A DNA stretch of 64,000 bases from Polydactylus sextarius (lineage: Eukaryota; Chordata; Actinopteri; Polynemidae), in the NCBI GenBank assembly GCA_016801845.1, contig CM028924.1:6160501-6224500 (forward strand), in the 5' to 3' direction. The translations under genes were made by a program, and so were the position numbers. Under the pieces are notes generated by a model. The model was not told the origin of the DNA. It saw only the letters and a list, made by a program, of their open reading frames with translations, and did no database searches. Positions 39,646-52,036 of this stretch are shown here, piece by piece. Position 1 is the first letter of the stretch; every line of letters begins with the position of its first letter.

Positions 39646-40127
39646 CATTAACCCTGCCGCTCTCAGCCTATTAAAGTAATTAAACTGTGCAGCCAAACAG
39701 AATTTTGGGTTAAGATGAAGTAAAGAAAACTGAGATCAAACTTTTAATATGTATGATACAAGGATTAAACCCCACACTGTATTACAAGAACCATGTTTCC
39801 TCACATATTTCTTCTGCATCTTCATCACACAACAAGTCATGTTGTGTTCAGACTAAGTGCTAAAGTAAAAGTAAAGTTTGAATCAACTAGACTGCTTTGG
39901 TAACATTATTGTCCATTGGTATTTGTACTTTGGGTATTTTGTAGTCTACAAATTTTCTGCCTCAATAGCCCATGGGAAAGCCAGCTGTGCTACCATAACC
40001 ACAACAACAGCTGGTATGTAGTAACAGGTCCAGGTGTTCAGAACTTTCTCTGTCTTTCCTAATACTTCTTTGATTTGTCTCCAAGCCTTTTGTGTTCTGT
40101 GTTTGTTCTGTGTTCTGTGTTTTGTTC

Positions 40128-40170
40128 TGTTGTTGTATGATACAACCTGGTGTTGTATCGTACAACAACA
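40128..40170. repeat. Short near-perfect hairpin
   Basis: Arms TGTTGTTGTATGATACAAC (40128-40146) and GTTGTATCGTACAACAACA (40152-40170) pair at 18 of 19 positions around a five-base loop, CTGGT. It may be a MITE end, a snap-back structure or a small-RNA hairpin. Its role is unknown. Confidence 0.7.
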
Positions 40171-41569
40171 GGTGTCTACAGACGGCCACAATAGGCTCCT
40201 CCAACATCAGCAGTAGCTCAGCACTGACCTCACAGAATCAAATTACACGTTCACTCAAGTTGACGTGGGTTAATCTAGATACAATATATGCGTCTGTTTA
40301 AATTACCTGCCAGGAATTCACAGCTATTCACACCATTGCCTTAACTTTGTTCATGATTCACTTCACCTTTGATCTGGACATACCATTAGACAAGTAGCTT
40401 TAGCCTCACTCTTTGTCTGAAATCAATGACCAGCCTATCGTTTAAAATCAATTTTGAGTGTGTTAAGCTAGATTTAGACACAAGAGAGAAAGAGAAAAGT
40501 GGACCTGCATAAGAAGCTAATCTGTATTTAATATATAACAATAAAATAGCTAATGTTTTTTTATTTATGTAAATGTAAAAAATTATATGTTTGGCTAAAA
40601 TTGCATACTAATTAACCTCTGAGAATGAAGACTTTTTTCTGGGTGTTATTCCTCCCTTAAGGTTTTGTTCCTGAGTAGCTGATGTGTAGTAAAGCAATTA
40701 AAAAGCCTTTCTTGTTCTTCATATTGTTACACTTCCAACTTGTTTCTCTTATTATCATATTTAGTTGGTTTTTCTGATATTACTGACTTCCTGGACACAC
40801 ATATATTCCTTATACTATCATTATTAATCCTTTCCACAGCTTCCTCTATCTACTTCTGACTTTAAAACAGCCTTAATCCCTCCCCCACCTCTTAATTTGT
40901 TTATTGTGTGAGCGAGAGTGTACATGTGCATGTTGAGTATGTGTACATGTACTTTGTGTTTGTTTCAGCATGTGCTAATTGTTGATATTGTTTAGTTTAG
41001 TTGATTAGTTTTAGCTTTGGCACTTTCACTTCTGTCTGTGTGATTTAATGTGCATTAAACTCCATCAACTCCTCCTTTACATCACGTAGACTCTTCAAAA
41101 ATATCCCGGAGCTGTGTATGTGTGTGTGTGTGGCTTCTCTTAGTACATCTAAATTGACAACACTGTGGAAAATAGTGTCACATAGACTGATTGTTTGTAA
41201 CAGCAGAGTATGAGGCAGCGATGTTTTGTGATTATAACGGCCTTATCAGCATTATTCAGCGAGTCTCCACTTGTGTAACATCACAACACTGACCCCTTTT
41301 GTTGGATGCAGTACATACACACATACACACAAACACATGCCCTGTAGCCCCTGTTAAACCTTCACATAGAAACTTGCCTCCTATTGCCTCCTATTATTTT
41401 TGTACTATAATTCTAATGATGTATGTACTGAAATAAAACTACCCAAAAACTGTTTTTAATGAAACAATCAAGCAATCAAGTAATAACAATCTTTATGAAC
41501 CTCAGACATTGTCCTACACTGACCAAAGTAATGTGCCCATCTACACTTTTGTTGTTTCAGGTTGGTTTT

Positions 41570-42085
41570 CTTTCTCAGGACTCCAGCCACATGAGGAGAT
41601 TATGTCAAGATATGAAAACTTACAATGCATGGAGGGTTCCACCCAAAGTTCAAAATCCTGACACTCTATGAGTTATGGAAAGAGCTCAAGGTGCAAGCTG
41701 TGCACAGATGATTGGAAATGGTCCAACATGGTAGCAGGGGGTAAGACACAGCACACACTGAGAGGCATGACAAAGTGGCTGGGACAGTGCACAGGAACAT
41801 CCTAGTGTGGATTAGATGTGATTGAGAGCAGCAGGGTTAAGTTCCTGTGGGACTAGTTCCAGGCTGATGAGCAGCTGCTGTTAAGTGAGGGCAGTGAGGG
41901 CTGTGACAGATGTGATGTGATACAGTTAAATGTAACATCAGGAAGAAAAGAGCATAGGAAAAGCAAGAAGTACCAGGGCTGATTCAACAACTGGGCAAGA
42001 TATGGAGACTCAAAGTCAGTACCTGGGAGAGCAGCTCCAGTCCTAGGAACTGCCAGGATATTAAACTGTCAAACTCCTTGGTCAG
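41570..42085 (+). pseudogene. Decayed retroelement polyprotein relic
   Basis: Plus-strand frames read CQDMKTYNAWRVPPKVQNPD, RHDKVAGTVHRNI, KFLWD-FQADEQLL, then GRKEHRKSKKYQG, and finally PVLGTARIL. They follow the C-terminal part of a type-1 (R2-like) retroelement protein common in fish genomes, with RHNNVASIVHRNIC, KILWDFQIQTD, IRKKEHEKLEKYQGL and SAVLGTAKILR. Several stops and a deletion show it is dead. Assignment to a named family would need a library search. Confidence 0.75.
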
Positions 42086-44287
42086 TGGTGGCTGGTGCTA
42101 AAAAATGTTGTGGGGTTTTGCAGTATTGGAGCAGAGTTATTATAGTTTTGAGTTTTTATTTTTGAGGAGCTGAAAACCTCTATGAGTTTTTAATTAGTTT
42201 GTGTTCAGAGATTGAATCTGATCTGATAAACACATCAATTGTCAATCAATTTATTAAAAGCCCCATGATCTGCTGTTTTCTACAACTTTAAACTGATCAA
42301 AACACAAGAAGACACTAAAGTTACCCAAACAATATCAATATACTCAATCACTAACAAGCTCTAACATGCAGGAGTGAGTGAAAGCAAAATATGCAAATAT
42401 GAAGGTTTGTAGGAAACTATCCAACCTATTCAAATGTTAAAAAAACATAAACAAAAGTAAAAAAAAAAAAAAAAAAAACAATTCCAGTTGCCCAGGGAAC
42501 ACTCTGTTGTGCCCCAAGGCAAATCTTGTAGTGCCAGGTCACCTGCTCTGCAACAGTTTTTGGAGCTGCATACACATTCACACAATCTTATAAGGTTTAA
42601 AAAAAAAGCTTAAAATTTGGTTAAAATTATTACATTAACACACAAGTCAGAAATTTTGACACATTGAATTTTGCTAAATTTATCTATGGTTAATATAATA
42701 TCATATCATGGCATCTAGATATCGATCAGCCGCCACTGTCTGTAGTAGAGGACCAAAGACTGAGAACGACACACAACAGGAGATTTTTTTTTTCATGCTT
42801 CCATATTGTTTATATGAAAGGACATTCCACCCCAGTGCTCATATAAAAAAGACAGCACAGCAACTCATGGACTGCACCATTTTTCACCAGGATCTTCTAT
42901 GTTTTCTGTAAACAAAAACATTATAAGTATTTGTGGAAACAATAAAAAATCACCAGTCTGGACAAGCAGTGAAAGCTGTGAGGTGTGACTGAGGAATGTG
43001 CTGCTGTAGCCAGAAGGTCGAGGCTAACCTCAGATGAAGAATAGTGAGAGTCCAGGCAGTGTCAGTAGAGACACGGGCAGTATACCCTGAGGCAATTACA
43101 CATTAAACAGCCTTTTCATCAATTATGGATCAGAACATCCAAAAGCTCTGCATATCCTCTATTAGTTTACTATATGCAGTGTATGTGTTATTTCATTTAT
43201 TATTCATACAGTAATGGAAGCTGAAATAAAGGAATTTAAGGGGGATTGTCAGTCTTGATTGCACCATATCAGTCATTTTCTCAAGTTTCTCATGTTTCTC
43301 AATAGTAAGACCCTGTTCATATGTGTCATTAATGTAACTTGGTGTGTCCTGGTTGCACTATGCATTAAGTCTGACATAGCTGGGCTTTCTTTGTGTGAGC
43401 TGTTTAGCAAAACCGCAGCTCACAGCCAGAGGTAACCGGCATCATAAAGCTGGTTATCAACTGTCTTTGTTAACTCGTGCTTTCTTCTTTAGACTCTGAT
43501 CTATGTGACTGAACATTGTTTGTGATAAATACTGACAGACCACTCAGAGTTTTTATTTCCTATTTTGCTTCACAGTTTGAAATAGTTGGACATATACAGT
43601 ATACACTCAGTAGAGAGTACATGCTGTGTCATACCCATTATGCATAACAACTAATCGATTTTATATGCTGTACTGGTGTATGGTGTATACACTGCAAACA
43701 AAATGCGTTCTATACTATATATGTTTACCTAATATGTATGTATACTGCACATCACAACCAAAATCTGAATCAGAAATATTTATTGACCATTTCTCCAGCC
43801 AAGAGTAGAATATGTAGAGTCTCAAGAGTTATCAATAGAGGATTATGTGTTCTCTACTTTATTGTTTTGTACTGTGATATCTGTGTCTAGTTTTCCCCTA
43901 GGTTTTCCTGTGCCTTTTTGGATTTTAGTTTTGCCTTTCATTTTTGGATTATTTGTACTTTCAGTTTGAATTTTGGTTCCAAATACCAAATGCCTCTGCT
44001 GGATCCATGATTACTGGCTTCTGCCATGCCATGCGCTCCAGCCTGCGTGCCACCAGGAGGTTAGCGACTAGTAGCCAGGAGCTTCAGCTCCTAGCCTCTT
44101 CCAGTGTCTGAACCAGTTCTCCAGCTCCTGGTCTAAAGTCATTCTCTCACTCAGCTGTTGAATGGATTCACTGACACAAACTCAAAACTGCACTTTGATG
44201 CAGCATCTCTGTTCTGGGGAACACGTCTGGCCCTTGTTATGGGAAATGTGTCTCCTAGAAAGAGGTTTAGATGGAAACATCAGTTCT

Positions 44288-44512
44288 TTTATATAGTGTT
44301 TTTTTTTTTCTAATCTATGACCATTCAAAGCATTTTACTCAGATTACAGTCACCAATCACACACACTCACACAGTCAGTGCCTTTGTAACTCACTTTTTC
44401 CGAGGCATTGGGTATGTTGCCCAAGGACAAATCGACATGCAGACTAGAGAAGCAGGGAATCAAACCACTTACCTTCTGATGATTGGATGACCCACTCTAC
44501 CTCTTCCTCCCA
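44288..44512 (-). repeat. tRNA-derived SINE-like repeat, copy 3
   Basis: The minus strand reads GGTAGAGTGGGTCATCCAAT, GTGGTTTGATTCCC, AGTCTGCATGTCGAT, CCTTGGGCAA and the tail ATGCTTTGAATGGTCAT followed by an A/T-rich CACTATATAA. This copy keeps the full head and B-box-like region. Confidence 0.72.
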
Positions 44513-47365
44513 CAGCTGGTACTACTTGAGGAAATGATGGAGGACAGGAATCTGAGAGGTAAACTGGCTAAAACTATAACACTGTAGATTTGGGAAAGTA
44601 AATTTTATGTCTATGTTGGGACAACAGCTGTTTCATTTGTAGCAAAAGTGCAAACAAAACAAGAACCAAAAAATATGGAGCCTGACTGACACAATGATGT
44701 TGGCTGTTGCCCTGACCATATGATTTGGCATAAATAGCTTTTGCGTCATCAGGGGGCATTTGCTGGAAGTGTTGCCAGCTTATCTTTTTTATCACTAAAT
44801 TTACAGACTTTTTAGACCAATCTAGTGAATTTCTCTAGTGACAAATCTCAGCTACTGTCTGTAGAAGAGAGACAACGGTATTTTCTCACCAGGAAAAGGT
44901 CAGACATCTCTGTACCTGTCATTTACTGAGCTCACGGTAGCTGATAGATTTTGTGGTTATAAAATCAGCAGGTTAGTGGAACAGCATCTGTTATCTTAAT
45001 GGCCATTTTCCAGACACTTGTTTCACACTTGTTTGTTCTTTCGACATAATAACGAAAACAGAAAAACATGTTGATTAGAACTGTTTTACTGTGAATGCAG
45101 CTGATTTGATTTGATTGAGATAATGTATATGTGCGGACAAAGAGACTAGTGAGACAGGGTGTAGAGATGACATGAAAATGCTAGTGGCGGTATTAAACTA
45201 CACCCAATTTTGCTTAAAATCTTCTCAATTCTTGACCACAAATGGCCCTTTTGTAGACTTTGGAGATTTTCAACTTTTGATTTCCCAGAGCAGAATGTGA
45301 AGACATTTAAATCTAAAACTTTGAGGTGGCTTTACTTAGATAGAGGCAGTTTTTATATCCCCAAAACAATTAAAGTAAAATGACACTGTGTAGGTAGATA
45401 ATTAAATTAATTAAATTAGAGTTAATGTGACTTCAGGATGTAGAATAGTCATTATCCTGTATTTAATATAAAACAACAGTTATACTCCATTAACTGGTTT
45501 TAATGTTGATAATCATTATGTGTTTTATATATATATATATATAACTCTGCAGAAAGCTCACTGCCACCTGGTGAAATAAATGCTGCTGTACTATGACTCA
45601 TGGAGTCGTGTCGTAAGGTACGGTGTCTGACTCAGTCCAAAAAATCTGCAATGAAGTCTTATACAATATCCCTCAGAGAGTTTCACAAAATAATCTCCAG
45701 CTTCTGCTTCAGTATGTTGCTGTTGTGTAGAATCACATAACACGTCCATCTTTTCTTTTGCTCAGTTCTCAGTTGAAAGCAGATTTATATCGGAATCCAG
45801 CGAGGTCAAAGACTCTAAGCCCAGACAGCTAATGAGGGTAAACATTAAATCTAAGCTCCCAAATAATGCATGAAGCTTGTACTTGCTCATTGACTCAGTC
45901 TCCTCAAGATGTGGTATTCATCTGAGGACAATTTCCTCTCATTTGTAAAGGTGTTGGTAAGAACAGAAACAAATTTACTGTGGAAATAATCCAAAGATCC
46001 ACCCAGATAGAGCATAGATTTAAGACACTTCCCCACAGAATTTACACTAGCAACTAGCAAGCGGAGCAAAGATAAATAAGAGCAACTGTGGATTTAAAAG
46101 CTCATCATTTACAATGTGGTAAAACTTAATTCATTGAATCTTGACCTCTGTAAAAAGAAGCTTACCATAAGACATCCTTATAAATAGATTATATTGTTCT
46201 TTATCCCTTAGTAAAGCTGATAGGGTCCCATGTGCAGCGCTAAGACAGTAGTTCTTTGAAATGCACAGAGAGATATTCTAAGTATATATGCGTCTTTGTT
46301 TATGGCACCAACAAAGATCAAATTGATAAATATGGAGTTTGGCAGTGTTACAAGTATGATAGTTTGATGAATGAAAGTCACTGTCTTTCCAAGAACCTTG
46401 AAAATCAATTGCTGAATACTTACAGACAAAGCAATGAAAATGTTCTCGCTGTGTCATCTGCATATTTGTTTCCTGCATGAATCATCACGTCTTTATGGGT
46501 GGAGACACCACCCATACTGTTGACCACCATACCTCAGCCCAAGTCTCAAACCTAAAGCCTGGAGAACAACACATTACTACAGAACCTTCTACCATATTTA
46601 TGTTCTACTGTGACCTCTGTCTGGTGACATCTGGAGGTCGTAATGAAGGAACAAGTCACATAGTGTTCAGCAACTAAGTTCATGTTTGAAGGACGTGTAT
46701 ATAGTTGTTTCTTTTCTCCCATTTGTCATAAGCAGAGTTTTCATCTAGCTGCAGCTTTTTAAACTAAATGTAAATGAGTTGTGTTCCCATCAGCTGCTCT
46801 GCACTGAATAACTTATCCTGTGAATCCTCCGGGGGGCTGGATGGGCTACAGAGGGTTTAAACAGTGCTCACCAACCTGCTGTCAGGAGCTTTGCAGAAAA
46901 TGTGAAATGATGTGTGGCCGAGAGGGAACCCACTTTAAATGCAATATATAAAATAATACAGGCTAATGTGACATTATAAACACAATCCATATCCATGGGG
47001 CTATGCTGGTATCTGGTCATACATACAGGGTTTCTTGGATGAAGAATTGTCATCAGTAACATGAATAGTCAGGAGTTACAGGAGTGGACATGTCAGTGAG
47101 TCAAATGTGTGATCCACGTGAGGCCTTCATGTTGACTGTAAACATACATCTCTCCGACCACAATTGTTACAAGACAGCCTCTGTTGTGCCACTTTAACAC
47201 AAGCTGTGTAACATGCAATGCCTGGCCCTCTCATGTTGCATGGCGATGTGACACTACAGCAGGAATTTTTGATCTGAGTTTGAACTAACTGCTGAATCCA
47301 GAGGGTTTAGGACAAATGTGCAGCTGAATCTGCTGATGAAACACCGTAAATATGGTTCCTAATTT

Positions 47366-47592
47366 AATCCATCCATCCATTTTTAATTATTTATCCAAGT
47401 TCCAGTTACAGTGGCAGTAGATTAACAAGGTAGTTCAAGTGTCTCTCTTCAAAGCAACACTGCCCCTCCTATAAGGATCCGGAAATGTTCCCATCCTAAT
47501 TAAGATATATAATCTCTCCAGTGTGTTCTGGATCTACCACTAAGTCTCCCTTCAACTGGACGTATCCATAAAACCTCAAATGACAGGTGTCT
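47366..47592 (+). repeat. Interspersed teleost repeat (CATCCATTTT head), copy 2
   Basis: It starts AATCCATCCATCCATTTTTA and later has TAATCTCTCCAGTGTGTTCT, GGATCTACCACTAAGTCTCC and GGACGTATCC. It is the same family and orientation as the copy at 36.3 kb. Confidence 0.65.
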
Positions 47593-49504
47593 TTTTGATG
47601 CAAAGAACTTGCCGAAAATTGTCATATATTAAAGTTTTCTTCAGTGTCAAGGTGATTCTTTCACAGTTGTCTGTGCATCTGTGACAAAGTGCTGTTAGCT
47701 AGTTTTTTTTTTTTTACTTTATTTACCCAAAGCATCAAACATTTGACACTTTATTGTTGTGAAAAGAGTTTATCCAGACTTGTTCAACAGTGTTATAAAT
47801 AGGGTTTGAACTGTTTGGAAAGCTGCAATGACTAAAGCACAGTCGAGATCCTATTGTTTGTACTGTAAGCACATAATACTGGTGGGTGTGTTCCAGGTGC
47901 TTTCAATCTATGACCTACAACTGCTGAAATGATCTAAACTCCCTCATCTGCACCAGAAAAACTGAAGAGTTAGACTGAAGGCACTTCAGGAAAAAAACCG
48001 CAGATATGATGTTTTGAAGATTTGGCTGGAAAAATAATTCAAGAAGCTTTATAAAATACTAGTGTTCAAGAGTCTCACTACTCATCTAGTCCTTTAACCT
48101 TAGTGTCCTGTCAACAAACTGTAAAACACAATAAAGAAACTGCAGCTAAACCTCACAGGTTTTTATAATTTTCTTTTTATCCCGGACAACTGGAGACATA
48201 AACCCCGAGGCTTCACTGTCTGCACCAGGATGACTTCTTTCAATCTGTTCATAGCCTCACTGTTTTTTTTTTTGGGGGGTAAATCGACTTAATCTATTTG
48301 ATCAGTTGAACAGTCAAAAATGTGTGTCAGCAAAAGTCTGAATCATTTACAAAGACAAAGACCGGAACAGCAGAAGAACTGTCATTCTCAGTGCGTGTGT
48401 GTGCACGGATGCATGTGTGAGTGACCTTGGGTGTACGTGCTTACTGGTCTTTGCAGGGATTAAGAGCCTGGAGATAATTCAATAGCAAGAAATTAAGATT
48501 GGTGGATCTATCAGGAAATGTTTGTGCGTGTGTTTTTTGTACACATGTACATGTCTTGTTCTAAGATTTTCTCCAGACAAAAAAAAAGCCTCATTTCATT
48601 TCTCTGTAACGCCTGCACTGATGTTTACAACACAGCTGTTTATATGCTGGGAGCTTTGTTTTACCCACAAATCCTGGCACTCGCTCCCCCCCCCGAAAAC
48701 CATTTGAGTTATGACTGTTGGACCTGAGAAGTGACTTTACAGACCTGGGGTTGATGGAGCTACACAAAAACATATGACCTGTTGCCATCACTTAAGCCTC
48801 ACGCTATGACCTAAACATCTTTAATTACAACAATAACGGCAGTGGCACATTACTAGGCATCAGTAATGTTCAAAACTTTAACATGCTTTTGTAACTCTAC
48901 ACCAATACTGTGTATCCCCCCAAAAATTGTAGCACCAGGAACAACTGGTAAGGTATTAAGGGAATTTTAACCATTTGTGCCTCTATTCATAATCGGCACA
49001 TCATTTGTTCTCGTAGTGACAGTAAGAATCTTCACAGACACTGTTCTTCCTGTTCCACGTTCTCTTGTTTCTGCTGGTGCAGGAACACCGCTGCACTGTG
49101 CCACATTTTGTAGGACACGCCTGGATAATTAGTTTTTCTTTTTTTGTGTGCGCCTGTGTGTTATTTTCATCAAAAAAAGCCTCATTTCGTTATCTCACCA
49201 TCATGCATTGCTAATTAGTTGGACAAGAAAACTGTGTAGGCTCCATGAAAGGATGTGTAGAAATCCACACCTTTTTCAGGGAAGAATTTTTCAAATACAT
49301 TCCAACATTTACGCACATTTCGATCCTTTTTACATGAAGTTTTTATGGGTCGTAGCCTTTTATAAATACAGACTGTTTCTGGTTCTTGGTAACACTGCTG
49401 TTACCGCCTGTATATGACTGAGCAGTATTTCTAAAATTCAGACAAAGGTGTACTGTCAGTATTTATTTGAAACCATTTCAACCTTTAACTTGACCGTGTG
49501 TGTC

Positions 49505-49546
<42 letters not shown>

Positions 49547-49689
49547 GATGTCAAACATACTAACTGCAATTTGCTTGACATTTCAACTGAAACAGACTGT
49601 GTCCCAGTAAGATTATAAACAATCAGAGGAAGTGTTTATCTTTAAGACGTGATTATCCAGCACAAATTAAACTAATTTGTTAGCATCAC

Positions 49690-49725
<36 letters not shown>

Positions 49726-50223
49726 CTTTTTGGCTGACTGAACAGTTGAGACGGCAACGTGAAAATGAAGCAATATAAATTAAGCTCAGATTTGTAAAGC
49801 TCCACCCACAGACTGAACAAATTAGCATCATTAAAACAAACAAACAGCTTTTTGAAATTTTTGAGCAGGACTGAAAAAAATACACAATGCTGATCACACC
49901 CTTCTACATTGCAGAACACATCTTGGGTGAGGCTATTCAGGTGAAAGCAAAAGTGAAACATCAATTTTCACTTACTGGAAGAAATCAAAGCAACCCAGCG
50001 CCCAAGAAAGCAAATGAATCGCTTCAGTGTTGACAAGATGTGATGCTTTTTGGTACAAAAGTTGTCAAAGTCATCACATTCACAGGTAGAAAAAAGACCT
50101 GTCTCTGTGAACCAGAAACTGTCTCTGTAGCATATTTCCTAAAAGTGTTTGACACACCCGTAGACAGCACTTTCAAAAAGACAGCATAGATACAATATAT
50201 TGACGTTTTGTCAGAGTCGGAGT

Positions 50224-50229
50224 TTTATT
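50224..50229 (-). terminator. Candidate polyadenylation signal downstream of the CpG-island transcript
   Basis: AATAAA on the minus strand, about 670 bases beyond the TAA of the putative small gene. It would give a 3' UTR that contains the (GAT)n repeat. It is weak evidence alone, because such hexamers are common in AT-rich DNA. Confidence 0.2.
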
Positions 50230-50280
50230 TTGAAAATTTGTGCACAAGACATTCCTCAACAAAGTGACTGACAACCTTAG

Positions 50281-50340
50281 GATGATGATGATGATGATGA
50301 AGATAATGATGATGATGATAATGATGATGATGATGATGAC
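50281..50340 (+). repeat. (GAT)n trinucleotide repeat
   Basis: About 20 imperfect GAT units. On the minus strand a frame across it would read poly-His, which is a repeat artefact. Confidence 0.9.
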
Positions 50341-50898
50341 AAGCAGTGAAGAAAATATAGTCTTCGTGTTTCAGTATCCACCATGTGACCGGAGCGTATG
50401 ATGATGATCGACAGGTCAAGTCAATTCACATCCAGCAGTTAAAAGGTGCCAGTTAGCTGGTTTCAATGCATCACATTTAACACACAGATTCATCATCAGA
50501 TCTAAATCACAGATTATTCCTCCATCACAATGATCTTTTATAGCTCATTGTAAATGTAAAATTATCTGGAGACTGGGACCAGTGAGCCAAACACCATCTG
50601 GTGGCATCTGTGTGTTACTGCTATGACACATAGGTGGTGTTTTAAATTAAAAAAGGCCGAAATGCTAGGGGGCGAGGTGAGGTGGGGTGGGGGTGCTAGT
50701 CCCCCCTAGTGGCACAGTCCAAACCGTAGTCACGGCCCCTATGAAGCCATTCAACAGACGGTGTTTTGAGTACTCCAGGACCTCTGGGGGGAAATGATGG
50801 CCCCTGTAAGTGTGTGTGTAGCATCCGTATAATTTCTGAGGCTTCATGCCATTCCAGTCTTTCCAGATTTTCACGCACATGAGGTGCCATGTGTCCCA

Positions 50899-51257
50899 TT
50901 AAAATACAGTGTGGTTCGTGGGGAGGATGAGGTCTACACGAGTGCGTGGATGCGTGCGTGGGGGGGGTGAGGATGGGGTGAGGAAGTTAAACACACGCTC
51001 ATCAGGCATGCGGACGCGCAGTGCGCAGCCTACTCACCATCCCGACCGGGGCCCCTGGGTCTCCCCAGCACGTCCAGCAGATCCCCGGTAGACTTCCTGA
51101 AGCGGCGGTAAGTCACCTGCAGCTCTCCATCCCTCACCCTCCGGGTGCTGAGGGGCGTCGGACTGATCAAAATCCCGCAAGTTGAACGATGAAGTTTGAT
51201 TAAAGGCAACAGTTTCCCCTTGTGAAGAACTTGACTCTGCAGCTGCTGTATAGATTT
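50899..51257 (-). other. Possible two-exon end of an unidentified minus-strand gene
   Basis: Inside a CpG-rich block, a minus-strand frame is open from about 51257 to a strong donor (ATG then GTGAGT, 51037-51032). A 104-bp intron with a C-rich tract ends TGTAG at 50934. The frame then continues DLILPTNHTVF to a TAA at 50901-50899. The open part includes TYRRFRKSTGDLLDVLGRPR. There is no ATG in this frame after an upstream in-frame TAG, so the start would have to come from a further spliced exon. I do not recognise the protein. It could equally be a non-coding transcript or a chance frame in GC-rich DNA. Confidence 0.22.
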
Positions 51258-51700
51258 CTATTCGATGCCGACTAGTACAGTCCGGATCCTGTTGTCTCAA
51301 GCTGCTCTGGTGCCAGGTAGCAACAGCCCAACTTCCAACACACATTGAATAAAACAGAAAGGAAGACAATCGGAGTCACAGAGTCCTGTCTGTGATCCTG
51401 TGAGGACGCATGTCAAAGACGACATCACTGTGTTACTGAGTCTGAGTCTGTTCACTGCAGCCATGACATTCAACAGTCGCTCCTCAGTAGCCAGCAGCCC
51501 GTGTTGCAATGCGGGAGCTGCCGCTGCGCACGCCGCCTGTTCCCGTCTCATCCCCCGGTTCCCCGCCGCTGCTCTCCACATGTGCAGAGCTGAGCCGGGA
51601 TCCCACCGCCGTGGGCAGCAGGGGATGCTGTCGGAGGGGAGTGGGTGGGGGAGTGCGCACTGCTTGGAGAGGGGATGGCGACGCAAGGACCTGATTTGGA
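50930..51700. promoter_or_regulatory. CpG-rich island
   Basis: CpG dinucleotides are dense here (for example in GCGCACGCCGCC near 51527-51538, and again around 51007-51120), while the flanking tens of kilobases are AT-rich and CpG-poor. In vertebrates such blocks usually mark promoters. It is the only island of this size between clcn2 and chrd. Several overlapping open frames on both strands (up to 129 codons) come from its GC content and match nothing I know. Confidence 0.5.
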
Positions 51701-51860
51701 GAGAGAGGAACGACTACCTGTGGGAGGACGCAGCTGACTTGATTCAAGTGCTCAGCTGATTTGATTTCTCTCTTCAGAGAGGTTCAGCCTCATCATCAGG
51801 GAGTCTGATCTTCTCCTCAGCCTTTATTTTTCACCGGTAAAGTTAAAGTCATCAAACTGG

Positions 51861-52036
51861 TTGAGGCAGACAGCCGTCCAGTCTGAGTCTGGTTCTGCTG
51901 GAGGTTTCCTCCTGTAAGAGGTTTTTTTTTTTTTTCCTCCATTGTCACCAAGTGCTGCTTAGGGTTTCCATTCTATATTGTAAAGTGTCTTGAGATTAAT
52001 GGTTTTATGGTTTAACGCTGTACAAATAAACTTGAG
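51861..52036 (+). repeat. Teleost repeat with GGTTCTGCTGGAGGTTTC block
   Basis: It contains TCTGGTTCTGCTGGAGGTTT, CACCAAGTGCTGCTTAGGG, AAAGTGTCTTGAGATTA and a CTGTACAAATAAACTTGA tail. The order (TGGTTCTGCTGGAGGTTTCT, CAAGTGCTTGCTC, AAAGCGCCTTGAGGCGA, GCTATATAAATAAAATTGA) is that of one of the most abundant percomorph repeats. It lies just outside the CpG island. Confidence 0.7.

Larger units (their letters stand above)
34485..50898. other. Intergenic DNA upstream of clcn2
   Basis: It contains two retroelement relics (35.3 and 41.6 kb), SINE-like repeats (36.3, 39.5, 44.4, 47.4 kb), the 40.1-kb hairpin, a (TA)n at about 36940-36962 and (GT)n/(CA)n pairs at 49510-49543 and 49692-49721. I found no coding exon. 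POLR2H, which in human lies head-to-head with CLCN2, is not visible. Confidence 0.65.

Noticed and set aside
43890..44130. Block with CCAGCTCCTGG-type wording resembling spacer DNA of some fish elements
   Set aside because: Resemblance too vague to assign, and no coding motif or ends found.
50665..50899. Two overlapping minus-strand frames of about 70 codons left of the CpG island
   Set aside because: They follow the TAA of the putative small gene in a region better read as 3' untranslated sequence, and I recognise neither product.
51400..51759. 119-codon plus-strand frame and the 129-codon minus-strand frame in the CpG island
   Set aside because: GC-rich DNA opens several frames at once. 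None has a known domain or consistent splice context, so neither is called a gene.
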